Of a DNA stretch of 54,432 nucleotides, positions 16,508 to 25,262 are shown in pieces. Numbering within the stretch: position 1 is the first letter of the stretch; the number at the start of each line of letters is the position of its first letter. Under the pieces are notes generated by a model that was not told where the DNA came from, searched no databases, and worked only from the letters and a program-made list of their open reading frames with translations. The position numbers were made by a program, and so were the translations under genes. Source of the DNA: an uncultured Mycoplasmatota bacterium (GTDB taxonomy: Bacteria; Bacillota_I; Bacilli_A; RF39; UBA660); NCBI GenBank assembly GCA_900549325.1, contig UROI01000006.1, forward strand, positions 1-54,432, read 5' to 3'.

Positions 16508-16741
16508 TTAGTCTTCATCAAATTCATGAATGACTTTCATTTTTTTATCTTTATTTTTATTGTCTGTGGTATTATGCATATTTCTAATAGTTCTATTTAT
16601 CTTTATACTTCTATAGATGTAGTATCCTAGTATTAATAACATTAGTACTGGAAATATCCATACGATAAATCTTATTCCAAGTATTAAGACTGCTAAGAAT
16701 ATTAGAATATAAATAATATCTCTTATGGTACTTTTACTCAT
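16508..16741 (-). CDS. Small membrane protein inserted between grpE and dnaK
   Basis: A 77-aa protein with two hydrophobic segments (about 9-26 and 28-45) and a charged, Lys/Asn/Asp-rich tail. It overlaps the end of grpE by eight bases and lies 27 bases before dnaK, so it belongs to the heat-shock operon and should be controlled by HrcA. I do not recognise it, and such a gene is not part of the standard hrcA-grpE-dnaK-dnaJ set. Confidence 0.65.
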   Translation of the reverse strand: MSKSTIRDIIYILIFLAVLILGIRFIVWIFPVLMLLILGYYIYRSIKINRTIRNMHNTTDNKNKDKKMKVIHEFDED

Positions 16742-17333
16742 TTACTTTTACCATAGCGGTTCTAAGTACTTTGTCTTTGTACATATAACCTTTTTGTAAT
16801 ACTTCAAGAATTATACCTGATTTTTTAGATTCATCTTTACCTGTAGTAACAGCTTGATGATAGGTAGGATCAAACTCTTTACCTAAACAGTTCATTTCTG
16901 TTACTTCAAACTTAATAAGTAAGTCTTTTATTTGCTTATACATAAGTTTAAAGCCTTGTAAGAACTTAGACACTTCATCATCTAGATTATTATCATCCAT
17001 ATTTATAGCTCTTTCAAAGTTATCTAATATTGGTAAAAATCCTTTTAGTATATCTTCTTCAGCATACTTAATTATTCTAGATGTTTCTTCGTCTTTTCTT
17101 CTTTTATAGTTAATTAATTCTGCTTGACTACGAAGAAGAGCCTCCTCTAAGTCTTTAATTCTTTTACTTAGAAGTTCTCTTTCGTCGTTAATATTTGATT
17201 CTTCGTTGCAAGAACATTCTTCTTCACTACATTTGCAAGAATCTTCACATTTGCAAGTTTCCTCGCACTTGTGTTCTTCATTGCAATGACATTCTTCTTT
17301 ATGTTCATGTTTCTTTTTCTTTTTATTTTCCAT
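16734..17333 (-). CDS. grpE: Nucleotide exchange factor GrpE with Cys/His-rich N-terminus
   Basis: GrpE releases ADP from DnaK. The long dimerisation helix (about 50-115, with LLRSQAELINYKRRKDEE) and the beta head (GKEFDPTYHQAV ... VLQKGYMYKDKVLRTAMVKV) are typical. The N-terminal 48 residues are unusual: nine Cys (15, 17, 23, 27, 29, 33, 35, 40, 42), several in CxC pairs, plus His at 9, 11, 16 and 21. This resembles a metallothionein-like metal-binding tail; normal GrpE tails are acidic and cysteine-free. It overlaps hrcA by 11 bases and the following small gene by eight. Confidence 0.96.
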   Translation of the reverse strand: MENKKKKKHEHKEECHCNEEHKCEETCKCEDSCKCSEEECSCNEESNINDERELLSKRIKDLEEALLRSQAELINYKRRKDEETSRIIKYAEEDILKGFLPILDNFERAINMDDNNLDDEVSKFLQGFKLMYKQIKDLLIKFEVTEMNCLGKEFDPTYHQAVTTGKDESKKSGIILEVLQKGYMYKDKVLRTAMVKVNE

Positions 17334-18330
17334 AATCTCCTCCTAGGTTATTCTTTATATAATCAAGAAGAGTTACAACTCGATCATATTCCATTCTCTT
17401 GGGACCAATTATTGCTATTGTTCCCTCTTCACCATTGATATTATATTTTGTTTTTATTACTGAAACATCATCTGTTAGTTCTGTTTCACTACCAACATAT
17501 ATATTAATACCATTATCTTCTTCTTTCATTTTAGAAATGCTATCTATGTCTTCAAATTTACTAAGTATTTCCTTTACTTTATCAATACTAGAGAATTCTG
17601 GCTGTTTTAACATATTTGTTCTTCCGCCAAAATAGGCTTCACTAGTTTTCTCAGTAGTAAATTCATGAAAGGCGTCATAGAAGGTATTATATAAAACTTC
17701 ATATTGTTTTACATAATCTCTTATTATTGGTTTTACTTCATATTCTAGTTTTTCGCTTACTTCATTTATTGGTGTACCTATGACTAATTTATTTATTAGT
17801 TCAACGGTCTTTTTAACATCACCTGTAGATACATCATTTGGTAAGTATAATATCTTATGTTGTACCACACCTTTATCGGTAATAACTATTGATAATATTT
17901 TATTATCTTCAAGTGGTACTACTTCGACTTTCTTTAATCTATTTTCTTTAGAAGAATTACCAAGTACTACTGCTGTATAATTTGTTATTTCACTAATTAT
18001 TTCGATACTTTTTTTAATAGTATCATTTAAATCAAGTGAATGATTGTGAAATATTGTTTGTAGTTTAAGCATATCTTCACCAGTCATATTTTTTGGTTTC
18101 ATTAAATGATCTACATAATACTTATAACCTTCTTCACTTGGTATTCTACCTGAAGCAAAGTGATTCTTTTCAAGTAAATGTAATTCTTCTAGTTTAGCCA
18201 TTTCGTTTCTAATGGTAGCACTAGAACATTTTAATTTTTTACAGATATGATTAGAACTTACTGGTTTAGCAGTCTTTATATATTCTTCTGCGATTATTTT
18301 CAGCATTTCTTTTTGTCTATCCGTGATCAT
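17323..18330 (-). CDS. hrcA: Heat-inducible transcription repressor HrcA
   Basis: Repressor of class I heat-shock genes; it binds CIRCE operators and is helped to fold by GroEL. The N-terminal winged helix includes RQKEMLKIIAEEYIKTAKPVSS and CSSATIRNEMAKLEELHLLEKNH; the central GAF-like and dimerisation domains follow, ending with GPKRMEYDRVVTLLDYI. The 335-aa length is usual. It heads the operon and is preceded by two CIRCE-like sites flanking its promoter, so it represses itself. Confidence 0.96.
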   Translation of the reverse strand: MITDRQKEMLKIIAEEYIKTAKPVSSNHICKKLKCSSATIRNEMAKLEELHLLEKNHFASGRIPSEEGYKYYVDHLMKPKNMTGEDMLKLQTIFHNHSLDLNDTIKKSIEIISEITNYTAVVLGNSSKENRLKKVEVVPLEDNKILSIVITDKGVVQHKILYLPNDVSTGDVKKTVELINKLVIGTPINEVSEKLEYEVKPIIRDYVKQYEVLYNTFYDAFHEFTTEKTSEAYFGGRTNMLKQPEFSSIDKVKEILSKFEDIDSISKMKEEDNGINIYVGSETELTDDVSVIKTKYNINGEEGTIAIIGPKRMEYDRVVTLLDYIKNNLGGDYGK

Positions 18331-18348
18331 ATTATATCACTTCCCTTA

Positions 18349-18375
18349 TTAGCAGTTCTTCTTTTCTACTGCTAA
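18349..18375. promoter_or_regulatory. CIRCE-like operator 1
   Basis: TTAGCAGTT-N9-TACTGCTAA: the outer bases and the 9-base spacing match CIRCE (TTAGCACTC-N9-GAGTGCTAA), while the inner bases differ. It lies just downstream of the -10 box, in the hrcA leader. Confidence 0.82.
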
Positions 18376-18379
18376 TATC

Positions 18380-18408
18380 ATTATATTACTATTTATTAGC
18401 AATGTCAA
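18380..18408 (-). promoter_or_regulatory. Consensus sigma-A promoter of the hrcA operon
   Basis: The minus strand reads TTGACA-N17-TATAAT, a perfect consensus. The -35 lies inside CIRCE-like operator 2 and the -10 is five bases from operator 1, so HrcA bound to either would block polymerase. Confidence 0.9.
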
Positions 18409-18422
18409 CATAAAATTGCTAA
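18396..18422. promoter_or_regulatory. CIRCE-like operator 2
   Basis: TTAGCAATG-N9-AATTGCTAA has the same outer bases and spacing as operator 1. It overlaps the -35 box of the hrcA promoter. Confidence 0.8.
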
Positions 18423-18438
18423 TTTTTTTATTTTTTTT

Positions 18439-18498
18439 CACTATAAGCCTTGTCCCAAGTCTTATTAGTGTTGTTATTAGCCTAAAGTCTAATAACAA
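18439..18498 (+). repeat. Tandem double hairpin, CC..GT-loop family (copy b)
   Basis: The first hairpin (18439-18470) has a CACTA/TAGTG outer stem and loop CCTTGTCCCAAGT, closely matching the loop at 421-433. The second (18471-18498) has a perfect 10-bp stem TTGTTATTAG and loop CCTAAAGT. It lies in the divergent gap between hrcA and the plus-strand gene at 18586. Confidence 0.72.
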
Positions 18499-18585
18499 TA
18501 TGCCTATTCTTATATTATATATAAGCAAATTATTTATACATAAAGTTATATTAATATTTATATTTTAATAAGAATATATTTTAAT

Positions 18586-19245
18586 ATGAAAAAAAACATT
18601 TTATTTATAATATCTTTATTTATATTTTTTGCTTTATTAACAACCTACTTCATTATTAGTATTAATAATACTAGAGTTAAGTTTGTTAATGAGAAAGATA
18701 ATGAATTGGAAATTAGTATTAAGTATCCTAGATTTAAATATAGAAGTCTTAATAAAAGAATTAAATATATTATTAATAAATATAGTAAAGAAATTAAGAG
18801 TACTCCCTTTGATGATAATTATCATATTTATACATTATACATAGATTATAAAGAGTATAAATATAAAGATTATATATCACTTGTATTTTATAGTGAACTC
18901 TTTCTTGGAGGAGCCCATCCTAATCATTATATTGATACTATCATTTATAATACTAAAAATAATTCTTTTATTAATATAAACGATTTAATTAATATAGATA
19001 AAAATTTATTAAATAAACTATCTGATATTTCTAGAGATGAACTTGCAAAAAACAAAGTACTTAGTAATAGTGATGTTAAAGATATGCTAATGGATGGTAC
19101 TAGTCCTAAGATAGATAACTTTAAAAGGTTTGCTTTAACTAATGAGGGGATTATTATCTTCTTTGAAAGATATCAAATAGCACCTTATTATTTTGGTGAT
19201 TATAATATATTAATACCTTATAGTAAGTTAAACTTAAATATATGA
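18586..19245 (+). CDS. Secreted or anchored DUF3298-like protein
   Basis: A 219-aa protein with an N-terminal signal or anchor segment (about 4-25). The external domain has the DUF3298 (RsiV/PdaC-type) marks: GGAHPNHYIDTIIYN, then a terminal FFERYQIAPYYFGDYNILIPY. In RsiV this fold binds lysozyme and controls an anti-sigma factor; no sigma partner is adjacent here, so function remains open. No strong ribosome site is visible before ATG 18586. It is the first of three plus-strand genes. Confidence 0.7.
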   Translation: MKKNILFIISLFIFFALLTTYFIISINNTRVKFVNEKDNELEISIKYPRFKYRSLNKRIKYIINKYSKEIKSTPFDDNYHIYTLYIDYKEYKYKDYISLVFYSELFLGGAHPNHYIDTIIYNTKNNSFININDLINIDKNLLNKLSDISRDELAKNKVLSNSDVKDMLMDGTSPKIDNFKRFALTNEGIIIFFERYQIAPYYFGDYNILIPYSKLNLNI

Positions 19246-19261
19246 GAAAGGTAGAATCTAA

Positions 19262-19984
19262 ATGAAAAAGAAAGCACTATTATTTATTCATGGCTTTGCA
19301 GGTGGTACTTATGATTATGGTGAATTAATTAATGACTTAGAACTGACTAGTTTATTTGATACTTTTAGTTATACAATGAAAAATCATGGTAATTTAGTTA
19401 TTAACAAAGTTACTAAAGAGGACTGGATAAAAGATGCAGAATATAATATAGAAAAATTAATTAAATATGGATATAAAGAAATATATGTTATCGGTCATAG
19501 TATGGGTGGTGTTATTGCTACTTACTTAGGAAGTAAATATAAAGAAGTTAAAAAACTAGTACTTGCCGCTCCAGCATTTGAATTTTGTAACTTTAAAAAT
19601 AATAAAATTAACTTTATTGATAGTATTAAACTAATTCCAAGTATATTTAAAAATTATACTTTTAGAGAGATGATGGCTAAATACTTTAAAGTTCCTCTTA
19701 AAACAGTTAAAGAATTTTCTTATTTAGTTAATGACCATTATGATGATGTTAAAAAAATTGATATACCTATTTTACTACTTTGGGGAAATAAAGATACTAC
19801 AGTACCCTTTACCTCTATTAGATATGTATATGATAATGTTAAATCTAAAGATGTAGAACTATGGACTATAGATAATATTAATCATGGTATTTTTAATAAC
19901 TATCGATATCAAGATATAAAAGATATAATATTTTATTTTCTTACTAGAGAGGAAAATAATAAAAAGATTAAACATTCTATTTGA
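19262..19984 (+). CDS. Alpha/beta hydrolase (esterase-like), copy 1
   Basis: A 240-aa carboxylesterase/lipase-like hydrolase. The oxyanion motif is FIHGFAGG, the nucleophile elbow GHSMGG (Ser at about 80), the acid Asp in LLLWGNKDTTVP, and the His in NINHGIF. A small cap region lies around 115-160. It resembles Est30-type carboxylesterases that act on short acyl esters; substrate unknown. It is about 60% identical by eye to the next gene and probably arose by tandem duplication. Confidence 0.85.
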   Translation: MKKKALLFIHGFAGGTYDYGELINDLELTSLFDTFSYTMKNHGNLVINKVTKEDWIKDAEYNIEKLIKYGYKEIYVIGHSMGGVIATYLGSKYKEVKKLVLAAPAFEFCNFKNNKINFIDSIKLIPSIFKNYTFREMMAKYFKVPLKTVKEFSYLVNDHYDDVKKIDIPILLLWGNKDTTVPFTSIRYVYDNVKSKDVELWTIDNINHGIFNNYRYQDIKDIIFYFLTREENNKKIKHSI

Positions 19985-20029
19985 AATTAATTAATATTAT
20001 GTTAATATATTAATAGAGGGTGATAGATA

Positions 20030-20755
20030 ATGTTAAGAAAAAAAGCAATACTTTTAATACATGGTTTTGCAGGTGGATCTTATGATTATGGTAATTTGAC
20101 CAATGACTTAGAATTTGTTAATAATTATAAGGTATTTACTTATACTCTACCTGGTCATGATAAAGCCATTATTAATAAAGTTACTAAAGATGACTGGATA
20201 AGAATGTCAGAGAGACAAATTGAAAGAATTATTAATCATGGATATAAAGAAATATATGTTATTGGTCATAGTATGGGTGGTGTTATTGCAGCCTATTTAG
20301 CAAGTAAATACAAAGAAGTTAAAAAACTAGTACTTGCTGCACCAGCATTTCAATATTTTAAGTTTGAAGGTAATAAAATAAATATATTAGAAAGTATTAA
20401 AGTTGTTCCTAATTTATTTAAAGATTATAATAAAGAAGAAGTCATATCAAGATTATTTAAAGTACCAGTCCCTACAATTAAAGAATTTATGTCACTAGTT
20501 AGCGAACATCATAGTGATGTCAAGAGTATAACATGCCCTACTTTAATTATTCATGGTACTAAAGACGAAATAGTTCCTGATACTTCAGTTAATTATGTAT
20601 ACGATAACATTAAATCTACTTCAGTTAGTTTAGTAGAAATTAGTGGATTAACTCATGATTTATTTATTAATGATAGATATGATGATGTAAAAAAATTAAT
20701 TTTTGACTTTTTCAAACATAATCCTAAGAAAGCAAAGAATAAGTATGAAATATAA
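20030..20755 (+). CDS. Alpha/beta hydrolase (esterase-like), copy 2
   Basis: A 241-aa paralogue of the preceding gene: LIHGFAGGSYDYG, GHSMGGVIAAYL with the nucleophile Ser, LIIHGTKDEIVP with the Asp, and GLTHDLF with the His. The catalytic triad is intact. GAGGGTGAT lies before ATG 20030. The two copies differ mostly in the cap and C-terminal tail, which suggests diverged substrates. It is followed by a bidirectional terminator. Confidence 0.87.
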   Translation: MLRKKAILLIHGFAGGSYDYGNLTNDLEFVNNYKVFTYTLPGHDKAIINKVTKDDWIRMSERQIERIINHGYKEIYVIGHSMGGVIAAYLASKYKEVKKLVLAAPAFQYFKFEGNKINILESIKVVPNLFKDYNKEEVISRLFKVPVPTIKEFMSLVSEHHSDVKSITCPTLIIHGTKDEIVPDTSVNYVYDNIKSTSVSLVEISGLTHDLFINDRYDDVKKLIFDFFKHNPKKAKNKYEI

Positions 20756-20785
20756 AAGAAGACTTGATTTTATTCAGGTCTTCTT
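20756..20785. terminator. Bidirectional terminator
   Basis: AAGAAGACTTGA pairs with TCAGGTCTTCTT (one G-U pair) across TTTTAT, between convergent genes ending at 20755 (+) and 20795 (-). Confidence 0.75.
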
Positions 20786-20794
20786 ATTATTTTA

Positions 20795-22539
20795 TTATCC
20801 CACAATGAATGGATTATTCATTGTACCATTTCCACCTGTTATTGCGTCTGGTTTTAGGGATATGACTGGTCTGACAGCAATATTATCAATACCAACTGCA
20901 AAATTTGTTGGATCTATAAGATCATTTTGAATAATGATAGCACCTGCAATATTATTAACAAACACCGCTTGAGTCATTGTCCAACAATTAAAACCATCAC
21001 TTAAATAAGTATTTGAATTAACAATAAACGGACAAGTACCATCTGGTTCTTCAAAAGCTAATCCTATGCCACTTAAAAGTGCTTCGTCCATTGTAATAAG
21101 CCCTATAGAATATGTTAATGCACCATTTCCATTTTCAGTACTTACTGTAAATCTATCATTTGCATTAGTGCACTTTAAACTTGGCGTTTTAGGATTATTT
21201 ATTAAATATCTTGTAAAACCGGAATATGCTGTATTTAACGTTCCTGTACCATTGCCAGTCATCTCAGTTTCTTCAAAACTATCTATTGGTGTTATACTCC
21301 TATCGTTGCAATAGATGGAATCTTGTAAATAGTTTGTATAATTACTTAAGTATGTTTTATACCAATTATCAATCTGTGTTTTTATTGTGCTATCATTAGT
21401 ATTTTTATGCGTTTCTTCATATGTCGAAGAACCAGCTGTTCCATACATATATCCTACATAGGCATTATCTCTAGTATTAGTATTATAAGCAGAATAGCCT
21501 ATATATGAAGTTGGTTGTTCTGAGCTTCCATTAGCATAGGCTTCTGTTCCAGCATATATCATTCTAACAGAACCATCACCATTTATTCTTATTATGCGCC
21601 AGTACATACTATCACCAGTTGATGCAAGCTTTTGACAATCTGTCGGTATATTAGCACAACTTGTTCCTGTTACATACTTGCTATTACTATCTTTACCATA
21701 ATATAAATCTTGACGATATGTACCAAATTTAACATAGTTATCGTCAACATCGCCTCTAAAATAATATGATTTTCCCAAATCGTCTTCACTTACATATATA
21801 CCTTTTGTTCCATCGCCTACGTTTGAAGCTACTACATCACCAGTGTCAGAATATTTAATTCCGTTATTGCCACTTACTGTTGAAAAATCAGGCGTATGTT
21901 CTGTATCTACGACTATTGTTGAATTTAAAGCATTTAATCTTGATAATGTTACATCTGCTGGTAATTTGACTACTGCCCCTTCTCCATCAGCATGTAATTT
22001 AAAATTAAATTCTTTACCCATCATGGTACTAGGATTTACATAGTTAGCTCCATCTATCCAAATATATAATGTATAAACTGAATTTGTAGTACCAATGCTT
22101 TCATTATTTAATAATGTTATATGTTTAGTACTATTGGTGGTACAATCAGTTGTATTACTATTTAAGTATGTATCACTAAAGTTACCTTCTTTTACTTTTG
22201 TTGTACCTTTATAAAACTCATATCTAAAACTTACGTCTTTTAATTCTGTTGCTATATTTGTTATATCTAAGTACATATTAAATGTTAAACCTGTAGTATC
22301 TGCTTTTACTTTTATTTCTTTTACTATTCCTTTACTTTTATCCGCTACTGGTCTTAAACTAGCATTTATATCGCTACCACCATCAAAGGTTACCGTGGCT
22401 GATCCTACTCCAGCAACTATCTTAGTAACTTCGTTAGTATTTGTATTCCATACATACCAAGCATAAGTACCACCTATTATAGCTATCAATACTAAAAGTG
22501 AAATACCAGTAATTATAAATATCTTTTTTTATTCTTCAT
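20795..22539 (-). CDS. Surface protein: TasA-like N-domain plus C-type-lectin-like C-domain, frameshifted at A7
   Basis: The long frame (564 aa from 22489) lacks a proper start. ATG 22539 lies upstream in another frame: it reads Met-Lys-Asn-Lys-Lys-Arg and stops at TAA. Adding one A to the A7 tract (22524-22530), or a -1 slip, joins it to a perfect signal sequence (KKKIFIITGISLLVLIAIIGGTYAW written in short: hydrophobic core then GGTYAW). The N-terminal ~190 residues resemble SipW-dependent TasA/camelysin proteins; the C-terminal part has YWRIIRINGDGSVRMIYAG and ends VRPVISLKPD, the C-type-lectin-like fold seen in variable surface proteins. Phase variation, frameshifting or an assembly error are possible. 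Confidence 0.7.
22524..22530 (-). other. A7 slippery tract at the start of a surface-protein gene
   Basis: Seven A (minus strand) at codons 4-6. In the sequence given, translation from ATG 22539 stops after eight codons; one more A restores the full 580-residue reading frame. Confidence 0.75.
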
Positions 22540-22540
22540 A

Positions 22541-23098
22541 TTAATCGCTTACCTGTTCCACACTAGCACTAATATTACCATAATAAGTTGAAGGAATATC
22601 ACTATTTTGAATCTTACTACCATCTAACCATACATAAATAGTATAACTATCTGCACTACTTATACTACTTATTTTCTTTAGTGTACCAACATTAATACTT
22701 GTAGTACCTGCTTTTGTAATATTACCTTCACTTATCTTAGTACCATTCTTTAATACCACATAGTTAAGAAGCCCTGTTCTATATAAATTACTACTTGTAG
22801 TACTTAAAGTATTTAATTTAATAATACCAGTACCATTTACATTAGTGCAACTACTGCTAAAGCCCATCTTAACAGTAGAAGATAATCCTCCAGTATAATC
22901 AGTTGAAGGATTTAAAGTAGCAATATTTTGATCACTACCTATATCAGTTCCTTTAGCATATAAAACATTAAAACATTCACTATTACCAGTAGTATTAATC
23001 TTTCCACTTGACCAAGTAACATAAGCAAAAGTAATACCAATAACTGAAATAACAATTATAACTACAATCAATATACTTGTAGTAACCTTACTCTTCAT
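22541..23098 (-). CDS. Secreted SipW-dependent-type (TasA/camelysin-like) protein
   Basis: A 185-aa protein with a signal segment (about 7-26) ending GITFAYVTWSS, the type of site cleaved by the SipW signal peptidase for TasA. The mature part is Ser/Thr/Asn-rich with a YTIYVWLDGSKI segment near the end, shared with the neighbouring surface protein (YTLYIWIDGANY). Two Cys (CFNV and SSCTN) could pair. Its stop lies one base from the ATG of the frameshifted gene at 22539, so the two are co-transcribed. Probably a cell-surface or fibre-associated protein. Confidence 0.7.
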   Translation of the reverse strand: MKSKVTTSILIVVIIVISVIGITFAYVTWSSGKINTTGNSECFNVLYAKGTDIGSDQNIATLNPSTDYTGGLSSTVKMGFSSSCTNVNGTGIIKLNTLSTTSSNLYRTGLLNYVVLKNGTKISEGNITKAGTTSINVGTLKKISSISSADSYTIYVWLDGSKIQNSDIPSTYYGNISASVEQVSD

Positions 23099-23149
23099 AA
23101 TTTATCACCCTATCCTACATATAAATATTATCATATTTTCATATATAAT

Positions 23150-23182
23150 TCAAGAAAAAAAAGAAGATTTATTTTTCTTCTT
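23150..23182 (-). terminator. Intrinsic terminator of cotE
   Basis: AAGAAGA/TCTTCTT stem with an 8-base loop overlaps the cotE stop codon and is followed on the minus strand by a run of about eight T. Confidence 0.75.
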
Positions 23183-23708
23183 TAATATAGTTAGGATCGA
23201 CAGTATTATCTATTTCTTTCATGGTATCATCAGTTACATCTTCAGGTATTTCATCCCATGGTTCTTCATCTTCCTCAATAGCAATTTTAACTTTAGTATC
23301 ACCAACTATCTCTACCCCTAATTCCTTCTCAATATCAATAACTATAGTATTATCTTTCTCTTTAGCGGATATACAACTAGGTTGTTTTAAGCTTCTTACT
23401 ATAATATCTTTACTTGAAGAATCAGTAGTTTCTTTTTGGGCTACTGTTACCATTTCTTTATATGGTATATTTTTAGTTATAACAGATGTCTTAGTATCAT
23501 TATCATAAGAATACCATAAATTTACATCAAAAGAACCATCTATTTCTATTCTATCATCTACTTCTTTACCAGAAAATCTATGATTTATTACCCAACATCC
23601 AAGCACAGTATTAGGTTTACTATCAGTATTTATAGTATAGGTATTTCTATAATATTTTTTACCTTTACCTACTACTGCTTTTGTTACTATTTCTTTATAT
23701 GCAGACAA
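23169..23708 (-). CDS. cotE: Outer spore coat morphogenetic protein CotE
   Basis: CotE builds the outer spore coat by recruiting other coat proteins. The match to the B. subtilis family is strong: YKEIVTKAVVGKGKKYYRNTYTI, ILGCWVINH-like VLGCWVINHRFSG, NLWYSYDNDTKTSVIT, QPSCI, VEIVGDTKVKIAI, then an acidic tail. At 179 aa it has the family length. The start is a TTG at 23708, supported by GAGGGGTGAT five bases upstream. It is a single-gene unit with its own terminator. Family members are made under sigma-E; I could not read a convincing sigma-E promoter. Confidence 0.93.
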   Translation of the reverse strand: MSAYKEIVTKAVVGKGKKYYRNTYTINTDSKPNTVLGCWVINHRFSGKEVDDRIEIDGSFDVNLWYSYDNDTKTSVITKNIPYKEMVTVAQKETTDSSSKDIIVRSLKQPSCISAKEKDNTIVIDIEKELGVEIVGDTKVKIAIEEDEEPWDEIPEDVTDDTMKEIDNTVDPNYIKEEK

Positions 23709-23747
23709 AAGATATCACCCCTCACAATAATTTATGTTGCACATAAG

Positions 23748-23766
23748 AAAAAAGTACCACTTTTTT
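23748..23766 (-). terminator. Intrinsic terminator of the sirtuin gene
   Basis: AAAAAAGT-ACC-ACTTTTTT hairpin just after the stop at 23778, with the T-run built into the stem. Confidence 0.65.
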
Positions 23767-23777
23767 ATAGTAATACT

Positions 23778-24494
23778 TTATAATTTACTAAATACATTAC
23801 CTAATTTATCATTTATGACAAGAGTACATCTATTATCATAACTAGTTTTATCTTTATTAATAAGAACTAAGTTATTACCATGAAAATAATCTATTAGATA
23901 GGCTGCTGGAAAAACTGTTAATGAAGTACCACCAATTATCATAGTATCAGCTTCTTTAATTAATTTAATAGCTTCATTCCATACATCTTCCGGAAGTGAT
24001 TCATTATATAATACTACATTAGGTTTTATAATACTACCACAAGTACATCTAGGTATATCTTTAGAATCAAATACATAAGTAGCATCATAATACTTATGAC
24101 ATTTAATACAATAATTATCCATAATACTACCATGTAATTCTAATACTTTCTTACTACCTGCCTTACTATGTAATCCATCAATATTTTGTGTAATTACACC
24201 AAGTAATTTACCCTCTTTTTCTAACTCACTTAAATAATAATGAGTAACATTAGGTTTATAATTTAAACTATTCATCTTATCTTTATAAAATTTATAAAAT
24301 TCTTCAGTATCATCATAAAAGAAACTATGACTAAGTATTAATTCGGGTGGATAATCGTACTTCATATTATATAAGCCATCTTTACTTCTAAAGTCAGGTA
24401 TTCCACTTTCAGTAGATACTCCTGCTCCCCCAAAAAATACTATTTTCTTACTATTATTTATTATATCTTTTAATTTATTAATATTATCTTCCAT
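23778..24494 (-). CDS. cobB: NAD-dependent protein deacylase (sirtuin)
   Basis: Removes acyl groups from lysine using NAD. The Rossmann motif GGAGVSTESGIPDFRS, catalytic base His in TQNIDGLHSKAG ... LELHGS, and a four-Cys zinc site (CIKC ... CTC) are all present, as is KPNVVLYNESLP. The 238-aa length is standard. Substrate preference is not set by what can be read. It is transcribed with or just after the DUF421 gene, 43 bases apart. Confidence 0.95.
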   Translation of the reverse strand: MEDNINKLKDIINNSKKIVFFGGAGVSTESGIPDFRSKDGLYNMKYDYPPELILSHSFFYDDTEEFYKFYKDKMNSLNYKPNVTHYYLSELEKEGKLLGVITQNIDGLHSKAGSKKVLELHGSIMDNYCIKCHKYYDATYVFDSKDIPRCTCGSIIKPNVVLYNESLPEDVWNEAIKLIKEADTMIIGGTSLTVFPAAYLIDYFHGNNLVLINKDKTSYDNRCTLVINDKLGNVFSKL

Positions 24495-24537
24495 CTTACT
24501 TCACCAATAATATTATACAATAATTTATCAAATTATA

Positions 24538-25185
24538 CTAATTATCTTCTTTAAGTAAATCATCATTTTTAATTATAAATATATTTTTGTCTTTATAAAA
24601 AGCAAAGAATACATCTTCAATATTTATATTTTTTTTATCTAAAAAATTATATACCCATTTTTTATCTTTCTTCAAATGTTTAATAGTATCTTCTTGTATA
24701 TCACCATCTAATATTATCGGAAGTGGTAATGGACTTTTACCATTTTCATAAGGAAATATAGATAAAGTACCACTACTTTCTAATATAGCATATTCAACTT
24801 CTTCAATACTTCTATAGCCTTTATCCCTAAGTTGTACTAACAAATCATCTAAATTATATCTTTGTTTTAACATTTCATTATAATTAATTTTACCATTCTT
24901 AATAATAACCGAAGGATTACCATCTAAGAATATTCTAAACTTAGGTTTCTTTAAACTAAAATAAGCTAATATACATTGAAGCAATGTTAATATTACTATT
25001 GGTATTAAAGAATATAAAATGGATCCTTTATAATTTTCTATACTAATCGTAGCAAGTTCTGCGATTAATAAAGATACTATCAAGTCAATAATACTTAGCT
25101 GTCCTAATTCTCTTTTACCCATTATTCTATATATTAAAAATATAAAGAAATAAAAGAATACTGTTCTAATCATAACTATATACAT
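24538..25185 (-). CDS. DUF421 (YetF/YrbG-family) membrane protein
   Basis: A 215-aa protein with three N-terminal membrane segments (about 2-20, 30-50, 55-76) and the cytoplasmic DUF421 domain. Typical marks are YRIMGKRELGQLSIIDLIVSLLIAELA, a strand hinge IFLDGNPSVIIKNGKIN and the following LLVQLRDKGYRSIEEVEYAILE. In Bacillus spores some family members affect germination or membrane permeability, but no biochemical role is established. It is divergent from the TIGR04086 gene at 25263. Confidence 0.87.
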   Translation of the reverse strand: MYIVMIRTVFFYFFIFLIYRIMGKRELGQLSIIDLIVSLLIAELATISIENYKGSILYSLIPIVILTLLQCILAYFSLKKPKFRIFLDGNPSVIIKNGKINYNEMLKQRYNLDDLLVQLRDKGYRSIEEVEYAILESSGTLSIFPYENGKSPLPLPIILDGDIQEDTIKHLKKDKKWVYNFLDKKNINIEDVFFAFYKDKNIFIIKNDDLLKEDN

Positions 25186-25262
25186 ATCTTATCACCAATA
25201 TCATTATGTACTAAAGTATATTTTTTTATACAAATACATATTATTTATTGGTGATAAAATAT

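Noticed and set aside
22524..22539. dnaX-type A-AAA-AAG frameshift signal
   Set aside because: The heptamer is not in the correct zero frame for tandem slippage (codons are AAA AAA AGA), so transcription slippage or genomic phase variation is more likely than dnaX-like frameshifting.
23709..23760. Sigma-E promoter for cotE (CATAAATT)
   Set aside because: A -10-like CATAAATT is present, but no matching -35 element at the right distance was found.
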